Both the position numbers and the translations under genes were made by a program. From an uncultured Woeseiaceae bacterium (GTDB lineage Bacteria; Pseudomonadota; Gammaproteobacteria; Steroidobacterales; Woeseiaceae): DNA of 64,000 bases. Where the stretch lies: contig CABXCS010000002.1 of assembly GCA_902510755.1 (NCBI GenBank), positions 1-64,000 of the forward strand. The letters run 5' to 3'. Below, piece after piece: positions 33,770-43,942 of this stretch (position 1 is its first letter; the number at the start of each line of letters is the position of its first letter). The notes beneath the pieces are model-generated. The model was not told the origin of the DNA. It did no database searches and worked only from the letters and a program-made list of their open reading frames with translations.

Positions 33770-33786
33770 TTTGTGGAGATTAGTAA

Positions 33787-36237
33787 ATGAAAGCACAAGC
33801 AAAAGTAGTTGTGATTGGTGGCGGTGTAGTTGGCGTTAGTGCGCTTTATCATCTCGCCAAAAAAGGATGGGGTGATGATGTTGTGCTTCTTGAGAAAGCT
33901 GAACTGACTTCTGGTTCGACATGGCATGCAGCAGGTCTCTTGCCACTTTTTAATATGAGTTATAGCGTTGGTCAAATTCATAAATACTCGGTTGAGTTAT
34001 ATGGAAAACTTGAGGGTGAAACCTCCCAACCAGTAGGATTCAGCAGAGTTGGTAATCTTCGACTTGCTATGAATCAAGATCGTATGGATGAATACTATCA
34101 ATATGCGGCTACTGCTAAAACTATAGGTGTCAATGTAGAATTTCTTAGTCCTAAACAAGTCAAAGCATTATGGCCTCTTTGTGAGGTCGATAATTTGGTT
34201 GGTGCAATCTATCATCCAGATGATGGATACATTCAGCCTGCTGATTTAACACAAGCTTTTGCAAAAGGTGCTCGTGCAATGGGGGCAACTATTTATAGAA
34301 ATACACCTGTGTTAGACATAGAACAATCGTCACAAGGTGGCTGGATTGTAAAAACGGAAACAGGCGAAATTGTTTGTGATCATGTTATTTCTGCATCTGG
34401 AAATTATGCACGCCAGACTGGAAAAATGATTGGTTTGGATCTCCCTGTCATGCCAGTAGAGCATCAATATATTGTGACTGAGCCTCATCCAGAACTTCAG
34501 GCACGCCGTCAATCCGGCGCCCCTGAAATGCCAGTACTAAGAGAATCAGATGGATCGTGGTATTTAAGAGAAGAGAATGGTGGTTTTATCTTGGGACCTT
34601 ATGAAAAAGGTGCGCCATGTTGTTATGTTGATGGTCCAAACCCAAAGGCTGAATATGAACTTTTTCAGGAAGATATTGATCGTTTAATGCCCCATATCGA
34701 AGCTACTCTCGAGAGGGTACCAGCATTTGGAGAGGTAGGATTTAAGCAAGTTTATAACGGGGCAATTGCTTACACTCCTGATGGTAACCCAATTATTGGG
34801 CCCGCATGGGGAGTAGATAATTTCTGGTTAAGTGAAGGGCATAGTTTTGGTATAACCGCAGCTGGCGGTGCAGGCTGGCAATTAGCGGAGTGGATTGTAG
34901 ATGGAGAACCAACTATTGATATGTTGGGAGTTGATCCAAGAAGATTTGGTGATTATGTCTCAAAAGAATATCTCATAGAAAAAACTGAAGAAGCTTACGC
35001 TTATGTTTTTGAAACGCATTTTCCTGACGAGGAAAGACCAGCAGGTAGGCCATTAAAGGTAGCGCCATGTTATGAAAAATTGAAATCAATGGGCGCTGTA
35101 TTTGGTCAAAAATTTGGTTGGGAGCGAGCTAATTGGTTTGCCACAGATGGGATGAAACAGGAGGATGACTGGTCTTTTAGACGCTCTAAATGGTTTACAG
35201 CAATTGAGAAGGAAGTGCAAAATGTAACTACAAATGCGGGATTATTGGATATGACCGCATTCGCCAAATGTCGTCTCTCAGGACCTGGTGTAGAAGAATT
35301 TCTTAATTTCTTCGTAGCGAACCGAATTCCAAGAAAAATAGGTCAAATTAGCTTATGTCATGCTTTGAATTCTCATGGTGGAATTCATTCTGAATTTACT
35401 ATTCTTAAAGAGTCAGCAGATTCATTTTATCTAGTTTCTGCCGGTGCTTTACAAAGACTCGACCATGATTACATTAGACGTTTTTTACCATCTGATGGGA
35501 CTGTTAAATATTCTCACCTAACTGATGATATAGGCGTATTAGTTTTGGCTGGCCCAAAATCACGCGATATATTAACCAAATTATCTTCGGCAGATTTCTC
35601 AAATACATCTTTTCGTTGGCTCACCGCAAAAGATATAGAAATAGAGGGTTGCTTGGTAAATGCTATGCGAGTCAACTATGTCGGTGAATTGGGTTGGGAG
35701 TTGCATCATCCAATTAAGCATCAGAATCAAATTTTTGATGCACTCTTCGAAGTTGGTGAGGAGTTTGGATTAAAGCCGTTTGGAATTCGAGCCATGGACT
35801 CTATGCGCATAGAGAAGTCTTATCGGATGGTTGGCACTGAATTATCTATTGAATATTCTGCTTTTGAGTCAGGAATGGATCGATTTGTTTGCTTGGATAA
35901 AGATAATTTTATCGGTCGCGAAAAATTAATTGAATGGCAAGAGAGAGGATCCGAGAATCAACTTGTTACACTTGAGATCGATGGCGTGGAGGAAGCTGAT
36001 GCCCTAGGAAATAATGCACTAACTAGTGCGGGAGAATTAATTGGGCGTGCAACTGGTGGTGGTTTTGGTTTTAGGGTAAATCGATCACTTGCACTTGCAA
36101 TGGTGAAACCTCAGTATGCGAATGAAGGTACTGAATTTTCGATAGATATTCTTGGCAAAAATCACATTGCCAGGGTGATACAAGATAGTCCTTTTGATAG
36201 CCAAAATAGAAGACTCAGAGATGTTATTGATAATTGA
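33787..36237 (+). CDS. Dimethylglycine/sarcosine dehydrogenase-type flavoprotein, paralogue 3
   Basis: An 816-residue FAD/FAO_M/GcvT protein, with I-G-G-G-V-V-G-V-S at about 10-18, [11 protein letters not shown] near 42-52 (covalent FAD histidine) and E-L-G-W-E-L-H-H-P in the folate domain near 640. It is the plus-strand, first gene of the sarcosine-oxidase operon, 11 bases before soxB. Of the three paralogues it is therefore the best candidate for true dimethylglycine dehydrogenase, producing the sarcosine that SoxBDAG then oxidises. TGGAG precedes the ATG. GC content and codon use look like the neighbours. Confidence 0.93.
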   Translation: MKAQAKVVVIGGGVVGVSALYHLAKKGWGDDVVLLEKAELTSGSTWHAAGLLPLFNMSYSVGQIHKYSVELYGKLEGETSQPVGFSRVGNLRLAMNQDRMDEYYQYAATAKTIGVNVEFLSPKQVKALWPLCEVDNLVGAIYHPDDGYIQPADLTQAFAKGARAMGATIYRNTPVLDIEQSSQGGWIVKTETGEIVCDHVISASGNYARQTGKMIGLDLPVMPVEHQYIVTEPHPELQARRQSGAPEMPVLRESDGSWYLREENGGFILGPYEKGAPCCYVDGPNPKAEYELFQEDIDRLMPHIEATLERVPAFGEVGFKQVYNGAIAYTPDGNPIIGPAWGVDNFWLSEGHSFGITAAGGAGWQLAEWIVDGEPTIDMLGVDPRRFGDYVSKEYLIEKTEEAYAYVFETHFPDEERPAGRPLKVAPCYEKLKSMGAVFGQKFGWERANWFATDGMKQEDDWSFRRSKWFTAIEKEVQNVTTNAGLLDMTAFAKCRLSGPGVEEFLNFFVANRIPRKIGQISLCHALNSHGGIHSEFTILKESADSFYLVSAGALQRLDHDYIRRFLPSDGTVKYSHLTDDIGVLVLAGPKSRDILTKLSSADFSNTSFRWLTAKDIEIEGCLVNAMRVNYVGELGWELHHPIKHQNQIFDALFEVGEEFGLKPFGIRAMDSMRIEKSYRMVGTELSIEYSAFESGMDRFVCLDKDNFIGREKLIEWQERGSENQLVTLEIDGVEEADALGNNALTSAGELIGRATGGGFGFRVNRSLALAMVKPQYANEGTEFSIDILGKNHIARVIQDSPFDSQNRRLRDVIDN

Positions 36238-36248
36238 GAATAAATTTT

Positions 36249-37499
36249 ATGAGTAAATATTCAGCGTACAGCCTATTAAAGAATGCCCTCTCTAATAATC
36301 AGAATTGGAAAGCTTCTTGGCGAGATGTTACTCCAAAAACAAAATATGACGCTATCATAGTGGGCGGTGGTGGTCATGGACTGGCAACTGCATATTATCT
36401 AGCAAAAAATCATGGTATGAGAAATATAGCAGTAGTTGAAAAAGGTTGGATTGGTGGTGGTAATACAGCGAGAAATACTACCATAGTAAGGTCAAATTAT
36501 CTGTGGACTGAGGCTTCGTTATTATATGAGAAATCATTAAAATTATGGGAGGGACTGAGTCAGGAAATAAATTTCAATGTTATGTTTAGTCAACGAGGTG
36601 TCTATAACTTAGGTCACACATTACAGGATATGCGTGATATTGAACGCAGGGTAAGTGCTAATCAATTAAATGGAATTGATGCTGAGGTAGTTGATGCAGC
36701 TCAGATAAAAGAAGCGATTCCCATGATAGATACTTCATCTGGCGCGCGTTATCCAATCTTGGGAGCCTCACTTCAACGGCGCGCGGGAGTCGCAAGACAT
36801 GACGCGGTTGCCTGGGGATACGCTAGAGCTGCAAGCGAGTATGGTGTTGATATTATCCAACAATGTGAGGTCACAGGAATTCGTAAAAATGGTAGTCAAG
36901 TAATTGGTATTGATACCAGCCGTGGTTTTATTCAAACTGAAAAAGTAGGTGCAGTTGTTGCTGGTCATGCTTCAGTTTTGGCCGAGATGGCTGGTATTCG
37001 TCTACCTTTAGAAAGCCATCCTCTACAAGCTTATGTTTCTGAACCATTAAAACCTATATTAGATACCGTTATTATGTCGAATGCAGTGCATGGCTATATC
37101 AGTCAATCGGATAAAGGAGAATTAGTAATTGGCGCTGGTATCGACCCATATCTTGGCTATGGCCAAAAAGGGAGTTTTTGCACTATTGAGCATTGTATGC
37201 AAGCTATAGTAGCGTTATTTCCAAGCTTCAGTCGAGTGAGAATGTTACGACAATGGGGTGGAATAGTTGATGTTTCGCCAGACGCATGTCCTATTTTGAG
37301 TAAGACACCTATCAAAGGCTTATATTTCAATTGTGGCTGGGGTACAGGTGGTTTTAAAGCGACTCCAGGTTCTGGATGGGTATTTGCTCATACTATAGCA
37401 AATGATCAACCGCATCATTTGAATGCACCGTTTTCTCTGGATAGATTTTCCACAGGTGCCTTGATCGACGAACATGGAGCAGCTGCTGTTGCTCATTAA
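36249..37499 (+). CDS. soxB: Sarcosine oxidase, beta subunit
   Basis: A 416-residue FAD-binding amine oxidase subunit of heterotetrameric sarcosine oxidase. The FAD loop [11 protein letters not shown] lies at about 36-46 and [11 protein letters not shown] near 74-84. [13 protein letters not shown] contains H184, at the place of the histidine that holds covalent FMN in characterised enzymes. I set the start at the ATG at 36249 ([10 protein letters not shown]), with GAGA upstream; a TTG at 36234 overlaps the preceding gene but gives residues not seen in the family. The subunit oxidises sarcosine to glycine, with formaldehyde captured by the alpha subunit. SoxD follows after 14 bases. Confidence 0.95.
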   Translation: MSKYSAYSLLKNALSNNQNWKASWRDVTPKTKYDAIIVGGGGHGLATAYYLAKNHGMRNIAVVEKGWIGGGNTARNTTIVRSNYLWTEASLLYEKSLKLWEGLSQEINFNVMFSQRGVYNLGHTLQDMRDIERRVSANQLNGIDAEVVDAAQIKEAIPMIDTSSGARYPILGASLQRRAGVARHDAVAWGYARAASEYGVDIIQQCEVTGIRKNGSQVIGIDTSRGFIQTEKVGAVVAGHASVLAEMAGIRLPLESHPLQAYVSEPLKPILDTVIMSNAVHGYISQSDKGELVIGAGIDPYLGYGQKGSFCTIEHCMQAIVALFPSFSRVRMLRQWGGIVDVSPDACPILSKTPIKGLYFNCGWGTGGFKATPGSGWVFAHTIANDQPHHLNAPFSLDRFSTGALIDEHGAAAVAH

Positions 37500-37513
37500 G
37501 ATAGGTAAATGAC

Positions 37514-37780
37514 ATGTTATTAATAAAATGCCCATGGTGTGGTGAGAGAGATGAAACTGAATTTTCTTACGGCGGTGAAGCAGCCATAAAACGCCCCCTA
37601 GATCCTAAAGCACTCGATGATAAACAATGGGCAGATTATTTATTTATGCGAAAGAATACGCGCGGGTTGTTTCTGGAACAATGGAATCACAGCTTGGGAT
37701 GCCGTCAGTGGTTTCTTGTAGAAAGAAATACAGTGACCTATGAAATCACAGAGATCTCTAAAATTGAGGCAATTGAATAA
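37514..37780 (+). CDS. soxD: Sarcosine oxidase, delta subunit
   Basis: An 88-residue zinc-binding subunit. C6 and C9 (K-C-P-W-C-G) with H59 and C63 (N-H-S-L-G-C) match the zinc site known for the family, and the segments A-D-Y-L-F-M-R-K-N and R-Q-W-F are typical. It has no separate catalytic role; it stabilises the alpha-beta complex. The stop overlaps the first base of soxA's ATG (TAATG), so translation is coupled. Confidence 0.96.
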   Translation: MLLIKCPWCGERDETEFSYGGEAAIKRPLDPKALDDKQWADYLFMRKNTRGLFLEQWNHSLGCRQWFLVERNTVTYEITEISKIEAIE

Positions 37781-40700
37781 TGCAAATTAATCGTCTCAGT
37801 CAAGGTGGACAAATCAATCGAAACCAATTACTAAAATTTACTTTTAACGGTCAGACTTTGCATGGATATCAGGGTGACACACTGGCATCAGCACTGATTG
37901 CCAATGGTATTAATATTGTAGGCCGTAGTTTCAAATATCATCGCCCCAGAGGAATTATTGGTAGTGGCGCTGAAGAGCCAAATGCCATTTTTCAAATTGG
38001 TACAGGAGCGACTACAGAAGCAGGTATTAGGGCCACTCAAATAGAATTATATGATGGATTGGTTGCTGCGAGTGAGAAAGGTTGGCCTAGCTTATCTTTC
38101 GATATCAGCATAATCAATGATTGGTTTAGTAAGCTATTTGGTGCGGGATTTTATTACAAAACATTCATGTATCCAGCAAAATTCTGGAAACTATATGAAT
38201 ATTTTTTACGCAAGATGGCAGGTCTAGGTAAGGCGCCAATAGATCCGGATCCAGATCATTACAGTCATCAGAATACGCATTGCGATATACTAATTGTTGG
38301 TGCTGGCCCGGCTGGGATAATGGCTGCAGTAGTGGCTGGGAAATCAGGAGCTAAAGTTATAATTGCTGACGAACAAGCATCATTTGGGGGATCTTTGCTA
38401 GCCTCCAGAGAAAACATAGACGATCAAACTGCCCATGATTGGTTAGTTTCTCAATTGGAAATTTTGGAAGCGTTGCCAAATGTTACTTGTTTATCTCGAA
38501 GTACAGTATTTGGTTATTATGATTATAATTTTTTAACCATAAATGAAAAGTGTACGAATCATTTAGCTGAGTTCACGCCAAATAGCATTCGTCAAAAATT
38601 GTGGCGTGTCAGAGCTAAGCAGGTTGTTCTGGCGCAAGGTGCTTTCGAGCGTCCATTGATATTCCCAAATAATGATCGCCCGGGTATTATGCTGGCTTCG
38701 GCTGTATCTAATTATATTAATCGTTATGCTGTCATTCCAGGTAAAAAAGCAATTATTTTTACCAATAATGATTCTGCTTATCAAGCTGCAATCGACTTAA
38801 AATTAGCAGGTGCCGAATCTGTAGAGATCATAGATAGCCGTTCGGAGCAATTTTCGGATATGTTAATTGAGGCAAAAAATCATGGAGTGCTTTGCCAATT
38901 TAATACAGTAATAACGAATATCATTGGCTCTAAGAGAGTAAGGGCAGTTGAGATTGCAGCATACAATGTAGATGAGAATACATGCGAATCTGAAATTGAT
39001 AAAAAACAATGTGATTTAGTGGTTTATTCTGGTGGCTGGAGCCCTGCTGTTCATTTGCATTCTCAATCTGGAGGAAAAAATAAATGGGATCAGGATCGAC
39101 ATTGCTTTGTACCAGAATCAAATGTTCATGGGCCCTTCTCAATTGGCTCATGTAATGGCACTTGGAGTCTCGGTGAATGTTTTGCAGAGAGTATTGAATG
39201 TACCAAAAATATAATTAGTCATCTTGGTTTAGAGGTAACAACTCAAAAGCTGCCAAATGTGAAAACTTATAAAGTTAGTAAGATGGTTCCATTGTGGCAG
39301 GTAAAGTCATTAGTGCCGGTAGAAAGTTTACCCAAACAGTTTTTAGATTATCAAAATGATACGACGGTCTCTGATATATATTTAGCGGTAAGAGAAGGAT
39401 ATACCGGGATCGAGCATGTAAAGAGATATACCGCACTAGGATTCGGAACAGATCAAGGGAAATTAGGTAATATCAATGGCATGGCTGTTCTTGCGCAAGC
39501 ACTCGATAAACCTATTGCACAAATCGGTACCACGACTTTTCGGCCTGCCTATACACCAGTGAGTTTTGGGGTTTGTGCTGGTGAGGATATTGGAAAAATG
39601 TTTGAGCCTATCAGAAAGACAGCGCTTCACAATTTTCATGAAATTAAACAAGCCCCTTTTGAGATCGTTGGTCAATGGTTAAGACCTTGGTATTTTCCTG
39701 TGGGCAAAGAAAATATGCTGGAAACCATGAATCGAGAATGTCTAGCGACACGATCATCTCTTGGTATTATGGATGCCTCTACACTTGGTAAAATTGAGGT
39801 TCGTGGCAATGATGTAGTACCTTTCTTAGAAAAAATTTATACGCACGATGTAGCCAAGATGAAAGTTGGCCAGTGTGCTTATGGAATTATGCTTGGTGAA
39901 GATGGCATGATTATGGATGACGGCGTGATGACTCGTTTTGATGAGAATCATTTTTATTTAACCACTACCACTGGTGGAGCTGCGTCAGTAATGAGCTGGC
40001 TTGAGCAATGGCTGCAAACTGAATGGCCAAATTTAGATGTGTATTTAACCTCTTTAACTGATCATATATCTACTATAGCCCTCGTCGGCCCAAAGAGTAG
40101 ACAAGTATTGCAAGGTTTGGTTAAGACAGATCTAAGTTCCAAAAAATTGCCATTTATGAGAGTTTGTAAAAGTGAAATTGAAAATATTGAGGTAACTTTA
40201 TTTCGGGTGAGTTTCAGTGGTGAGCTTGCTTTTGAAATCAATATAAACAGTAATCATGCGCTGCATTTATGGAATATTCTAATGAAGGCTGGTGAGCAAT
40301 ATGGAATTACGCCTTATGGTACAGAAACTATGCATGTACTCAGAGCAGAAAAGGGATTTATTATCGTCGGGCAAGATACAGATGGCTCTGTTAATCCTAT
40401 AGATGCAGGCCTAGGTTGGCTGATTGCAGGGAATAAAGATTTTATTGGTAAGCGTTCTTTAAGTCGGGAAGATGCTCTTCGTGACGATAGAAAACAACTG
40501 GTTGGATTGCTTTCTGCTGATAATGTTAGTGTGGTGAGAGAAGGATCACAATTAGTGAAAGAAATATTATCTTCAGGACCAACACCAATGTGCGGTCATG
40601 TAAGTTCAAGTTATTACAGCCCAATCTTAAAACACCCAATTGCCCTTGCTTTGGTGGAGGCTGGTAGAAAAAGATACGGAGAAAAACTGATAGCTGTGTC

Positions 40701-40782
40701 ATCTGAGGGAAATAAAATTGAAGTAATTATCACTAAACCAGTTTTTTATGATCCAAATGGAGAGAGGCAGCATGTCAAATAA
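37780..40782 (+). CDS. soxA: Sarcosine oxidase, alpha subunit
   Basis: Full-length 1000-residue alpha subunit. The N-terminal ferredoxin-like domain has S-F-K-Y-H-R-P-R-G near 63-71. It is followed by an NAD-binding pyridine nucleotide-disulfide oxidoreductase domain (I-V-G-A-G-P-A-G-I at about 171-179) and C-terminal GcvT/folate domains (from about 640, including F-S-G-E-L-A-F-E-I). It holds NAD and THF, and turns the released formaldehyde into methylene-THF. The gene overlaps soxD by one base and soxG by 11 bases. Confidence 0.96.
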   Translation: MQINRLSQGGQINRNQLLKFTFNGQTLHGYQGDTLASALIANGINIVGRSFKYHRPRGIIGSGAEEPNAIFQIGTGATTEAGIRATQIELYDGLVAASEKGWPSLSFDISIINDWFSKLFGAGFYYKTFMYPAKFWKLYEYFLRKMAGLGKAPIDPDPDHYSHQNTHCDILIVGAGPAGIMAAVVAGKSGAKVIIADEQASFGGSLLASRENIDDQTAHDWLVSQLEILEALPNVTCLSRSTVFGYYDYNFLTINEKCTNHLAEFTPNSIRQKLWRVRAKQVVLAQGAFERPLIFPNNDRPGIMLASAVSNYINRYAVIPGKKAIIFTNNDSAYQAAIDLKLAGAESVEIIDSRSEQFSDMLIEAKNHGVLCQFNTVITNIIGSKRVRAVEIAAYNVDENTCESEIDKKQCDLVVYSGGWSPAVHLHSQSGGKNKWDQDRHCFVPESNVHGPFSIGSCNGTWSLGECFAESIECTKNIISHLGLEVTTQKLPNVKTYKVSKMVPLWQVKSLVPVESLPKQFLDYQNDTTVSDIYLAVREGYTGIEHVKRYTALGFGTDQGKLGNINGMAVLAQALDKPIAQIGTTTFRPAYTPVSFGVCAGEDIGKMFEPIRKTALHNFHEIKQAPFEIVGQWLRPWYFPVGKENMLETMNRECLATRSSLGIMDASTLGKIEVRGNDVVPFLEKIYTHDVAKMKVGQCAYGIMLGEDGMIMDDGVMTRFDENHFYLTTTTGGAASVMSWLEQWLQTEWPNLDVYLTSLTDHISTIALVGPKSRQVLQGLVKTDLSSKKLPFMRVCKSEIENIEVTLFRVSFSGELAFEININSNHALHLWNILMKAGEQYGITPYGTETMHVLRAEKGFIIVGQDTDGSVNPIDAGLGWLIAGNKDFIGKRSLSREDALRDDRKQLVGLLSADNVSVVREGSQLVKEILSSGPTPMCGHVSSSYYSPILKHPIALALVEAGRKRYGEKLIAVSSEGNKIEVIITKPVFYDPNGERQHVK

Positions 40783-41359
40783 TATTATAAATCATGCGCT
40801 TGATAATTTTCTGGAAAACTCCAAAGACAAACAATCAATTAGTTCTTCTCTAACTGTTGATATAAATGCTGGGTTAAATTTTCTAAATATCAGGGGCTCG
40901 ATTGAAAATGAAAGTTTTCTTAGTAATGCAGAAAAAATATTTCACCAGCCATTACCTACTACATCTAATACTTTTACTACTGGCTCGCATCATATTTACT
41001 GGCTCGCACCAAATGAATGGTTACTTGTAACTGGTCATGACCTAAACTCAATTATTAAAGAGGTAAATTTAGTAGATAATTTCTATGCTACTGATCAATC
41101 GGGTGGCTTAGTTCATTTGTCTATTCAAGGAACAAGAGTTCACCCTCTTTTGGCAAAAGGTTGTACTTTGAATTTAAATGAGAATCTTATTTTACCCGGG
41201 CAATGCGCTCAAACTGGACTAGCTAAAGCTTCAGTTTTGTTGGCATTAGTCGACACAACGCCGTTATTTAAAATTATTATACGTCGCAGTTATGCAGAAT
41301 ATATCGCATTATGGCTAGCACAAGCTGGTAAGGAGTTTGGCATAAATTTCGTTCGCTAA
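40772..41359 (+). CDS. soxG: Sarcosine oxidase, gamma subunit
   Basis: A 195-residue subunit of the sarcosine oxidase gamma / GcvT-like family: W-L-A-P-N-E-W-L-L-V near 80 and the S-G-G-L-V-H-L-S strand at about 109-116 match. The start at 40772 (M-S-N-N-I-I-N-H) sits behind GAGAGG and overlaps the soxA stop by 11 bases; an ATG further upstream lacks a better ribosome site. It supports folate binding at the alpha-gamma interface. It ends the soxBDAG operon. Confidence 0.93.
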   Translation: MSNNIINHALDNFLENSKDKQSISSSLTVDINAGLNFLNIRGSIENESFLSNAEKIFHQPLPTTSNTFTTGSHHIYWLAPNEWLLVTGHDLNSIIKEVNLVDNFYATDQSGGLVHLSIQGTRVHPLLAKGCTLNLNENLILPGQCAQTGLAKASVLLALVDTTPLFKIIIRRSYAEYIALWLAQAGKEFGINFVR

Positions 41360-41409
41360 GATCAAAGAGTTATATTATTTTTGTTAAGCAGATGAACCAC
41401 ACAAAATAA

Positions 41410-42414
41410 ATGAATATCTCAACTAAAGAGTCAATACAGCCTAGAAAATTTGGGTTCTTGTTACTGGAAAAATTCACACTGGTATCATTTTCGTCTGCCA
41501 TAGAACCTCTGCGATTAGCTAATCATTCCTTAGAAAAAAATGTATTTAATTGGAGGACATTTTCCGAGGCAGGAGAATCCGTTCTATCAAGCGATGGCGT
41601 TAGCATTAATGTTGATTATCCAATTAATTCAGAGGCTGCTTTAAGGGATATCGACTTGTTGATTGTGTGTGGTGGTATGGATGTTGAAAAATGTTATTCC
41701 AAGGGGATTGCTCGGTTTTTAAGAAATGTACACAATAAACAGATCGCCCTCGGAGCGATATGTACGGGTAGTCGAATATTAGCTATGGCTGGGTTATTGA
41801 ATGGTTACTCTTGCAGTATTCATTGGGATGGGCTAAATACACTGAGTAATTTATTTCCTAAAATTAATGTTCGACGTAATTTATTCACTATTGATCGAGA
41901 TAGATATACGAGCTCGGGAGGAATTGCACCATTTGATATGATCCTTAAAATTGTCAGAGAGCAGTTTGATAGCACTATAAGTTCAGCCATTGCAGAACAG
42001 TTTATCTCGGATCGAATTCGCCGAGGCCATGATGAACAACGTATTCCACTGAAACACCTAATTGGATCAATGTCAGATCAATTAACGTCAGCAGTTCAAT
42101 TAATGGAGGCTAATATTAGAGAACCTATTAATCAATACGAACTGGCAACATACTCCGATTTATCTGTTAGGCAGCTACAACGATTGTTTAAAAAATATCT
42201 TAATTGTAGTCCTTCACGATATTATTCACAGTTGAGATTACAAAGAGCAAAAGATCTTTTGCAACAAACATCGCTTAGTATTCTTGAGGTCACCTCTGAG
42301 ACAGGTTTTGTTTCTGTCTCACATTTTAGTAAGAGTTATAAAGTATTTTTTGGTTATCCACCTAGCTATGAGCGAAATAATGCCATGATGGGGACTGTCA
42401 ATTCAACTGACTAA
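41410..42414 (+). CDS. GlxA-family AraC-type transcriptional regulator (GbdR/SouR-like)
   Basis: A 334-residue protein with an N-terminal DJ-1/PfpI (GATase1-like) domain (about 10-200, with I-C-T-G-S-R-I-L near 117) and a C-terminal AraC HTH domain (about 225-325, L-S-V-R-Q-L-Q-R-L-F and the second helix-turn-helix G-F-V-S-V-S-H-F-S-K-S-Y). In Pseudomonas the same subfamily includes GbdR, which responds to glycine betaine and dimethylglycine, and SouR, which responds to sarcosine. Located directly after soxBDAG, it is the best candidate to bind the TGTCGTT operators at 22567 and 33684 and activate both catabolic units. Only 50 bases separate it from soxG, so it may also be read through from that operon. 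Its stop overlaps the stop of the convergent BCCT gene. Confidence 0.93.
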   Translation: MNISTKESIQPRKFGFLLLEKFTLVSFSSAIEPLRLANHSLEKNVFNWRTFSEAGESVLSSDGVSINVDYPINSEAALRDIDLLIVCGGMDVEKCYSKGIARFLRNVHNKQIALGAICTGSRILAMAGLLNGYSCSIHWDGLNTLSNLFPKINVRRNLFTIDRDRYTSSGGIAPFDMILKIVREQFDSTISSAIAEQFISDRIRRGHDEQRIPLKHLIGSMSDQLTSAVQLMEANIREPINQYELATYSDLSVRQLQRLFKKYLNCSPSRYYSQLRLQRAKDLLQQTSLSILEVTSETGFVSVSHFSKSYKVFFGYPPSYERNNAMMGTVNSTD

Positions 42415-43937
42415 CTTCTTTCAGTTTGATAAAGTGATTTACATAGTCCAAAAATCATTAAAACTAGGATAACTGAAAATGGGATAGCTATTGAGGTCGA
42501 AGCAATTTGAAGGGCACCTAAACCCCCATATAAAAGAAGTAACCCTGCAACTAGACCAATTACTGCCCCCCAGAAGATTCTTAATAATTGAGGTGGATTT
42601 TTTTTCCCAAGACAGAGAATTGTACAAATAATCAGTGTGGCTGAGTCTGACGAGGTAACAAACCATGAGGCAATTAAAATTGTGGTCAGTAAGGAAATAA
42701 TCCAAGTAGCCCATTCTATATTTAATAATTCGTAAGTAGTAAATATAGCTTGAGTGATGTCTTGGTTAACTGCCTCAACTAGCCCACCAGGACCATTTAA
42801 TTGAAGATCAAGCGCTGTAGCACCAAAGACAATTAACCATACAAACCCAATAAGCACTGGGAAGAGTAGGGTCCCCATAACATATTCTCTGATAGTTCTA
42901 CCTCTGGAGATCCGCGCCATGAACATACCGACAAAAGGTCCCCAAGAAATCCACCAGCCCCAATAAAATAGTGTCCACGTAGTTTGCCATGTTTTTTCTT
43001 CGGAAGGGTCTACCCAGATACTAAGTGGAATTAAGGTTGTAAAATAATCAAAAGTTCCAGATAGCAAACTAGAAAGTATAATCATAGTTGGACCCGCTAA
43101 TATGATAAAAGAGAGTAAAATAACGCATAACCATATATTTATCTCACTGAGAAGTTTTATTCCTTTGTTCAGTCCAGACACAACGGAAATAGTAGCAATT
43201 GCAGATACCACCAATACAACTCCAATTTTAAACGATGATGTTACTTCCAGATCAAATAAATATTCCAATCCACTGGACATCTGAGAAGCTCCCAAACCTA
43301 ATGACACAGTGATACCAAAGAGTGTGCTAAACACAGCAATCAGATCTATGACATCACCAGTAATTCCATAAATTTTATCACCAATAATAGGGTGAAGTGC
43401 AGAACGTATTGTAAGTGGTAAGCCCTTACGATAAGAAAAGTAACCTAAACATAACCCAACAAATGAATAACAGGCCCAGCCATGGATTCCCCAATGGAAT
43501 AGAGTAATTCGTTGTGCAATTACTCCAGCTTGAGTTGTAATAGGTTCAATATTTTCTAATTTTAAGAATGGGTTATTTTGTAAATGAGAAATAGGTTCTG
43601 CGACGCCATAAAATAAAATGCCAGTACCAACGCCGGCACCAAATAGCATTGAAAACCATGAAAACCGACTAAATTCAGGTTTTTCTCCATCCTGACCAAG
43701 AGTTATTTTTCCGAAGGGAGTCAAAGCAATACCTATATTAAATATGGCAACAATGGTCACTATCCAAATAAGGTAAGCAGCAAAATTCTGGGCAATTATT
43801 TTCTTCCAGAAGTTAGCAAAATCATCTACTAAATCTGGATTAGCTAAAACGAAGGACAAGAATATAATTACAATGATTGCCGCCGACGAGCTGAGTAACA
43901 AGTTCATTCCTGGAAAATATTTTAAAATTCTTTGCAT
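42411..43937 (-). CDS. BCCT family betaine/carnitine/choline transporter, second copy
   Basis: A 508-residue, 12-span BCCT carrier. Span 3 reads G-A-G-V-G-T-G-I-L-F-Y-G (100-111), and the aromatic substrate box Y-W-G-W-W-I-S-W-G-P-F-V-G-M-F lies near 315-330, followed by A-R-I-S-R-G-R-T-I-R-E-Y-V. The span 3 sequence keeps a threonine where the other carrier at 8799 has isoleucine, so coupling ion or substrate may differ. The gene follows the AbfD-like gene by 5 bases and is surely co-transcribed with it. It probably imports the substrate handled by that protein or by the betaine pathway. It is convergent with the regulator gene, with overlapping stop codons. Confidence 0.94.
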   Translation of the reverse strand: MQRILKYFPGMNLLLSSSAAIIVIIFLSFVLANPDLVDDFANFWKKIIAQNFAAYLIWIVTIVAIFNIGIALTPFGKITLGQDGEKPEFSRFSWFSMLFGAGVGTGILFYGVAEPISHLQNNPFLKLENIEPITTQAGVIAQRITLFHWGIHGWACYSFVGLCLGYFSYRKGLPLTIRSALHPIIGDKIYGITGDVIDLIAVFSTLFGITVSLGLGASQMSSGLEYLFDLEVTSSFKIGVVLVVSAIATISVVSGLNKGIKLLSEINIWLCVILLSFIILAGPTMIILSSLLSGTFDYFTTLIPLSIWVDPSEEKTWQTTWTLFYWGWWISWGPFVGMFMARISRGRTIREYVMGTLLFPVLIGFVWLIVFGATALDLQLNGPGGLVEAVNQDITQAIFTTYELLNIEWATWIISLLTTILIASWFVTSSDSATLIICTILCLGKKNPPQLLRIFWGAVIGLVAGLLLLYGGLGALQIASTSIAIPFSVILVLMIFGLCKSLYQTERS

Positions 43938-43942
43938 AGTTA

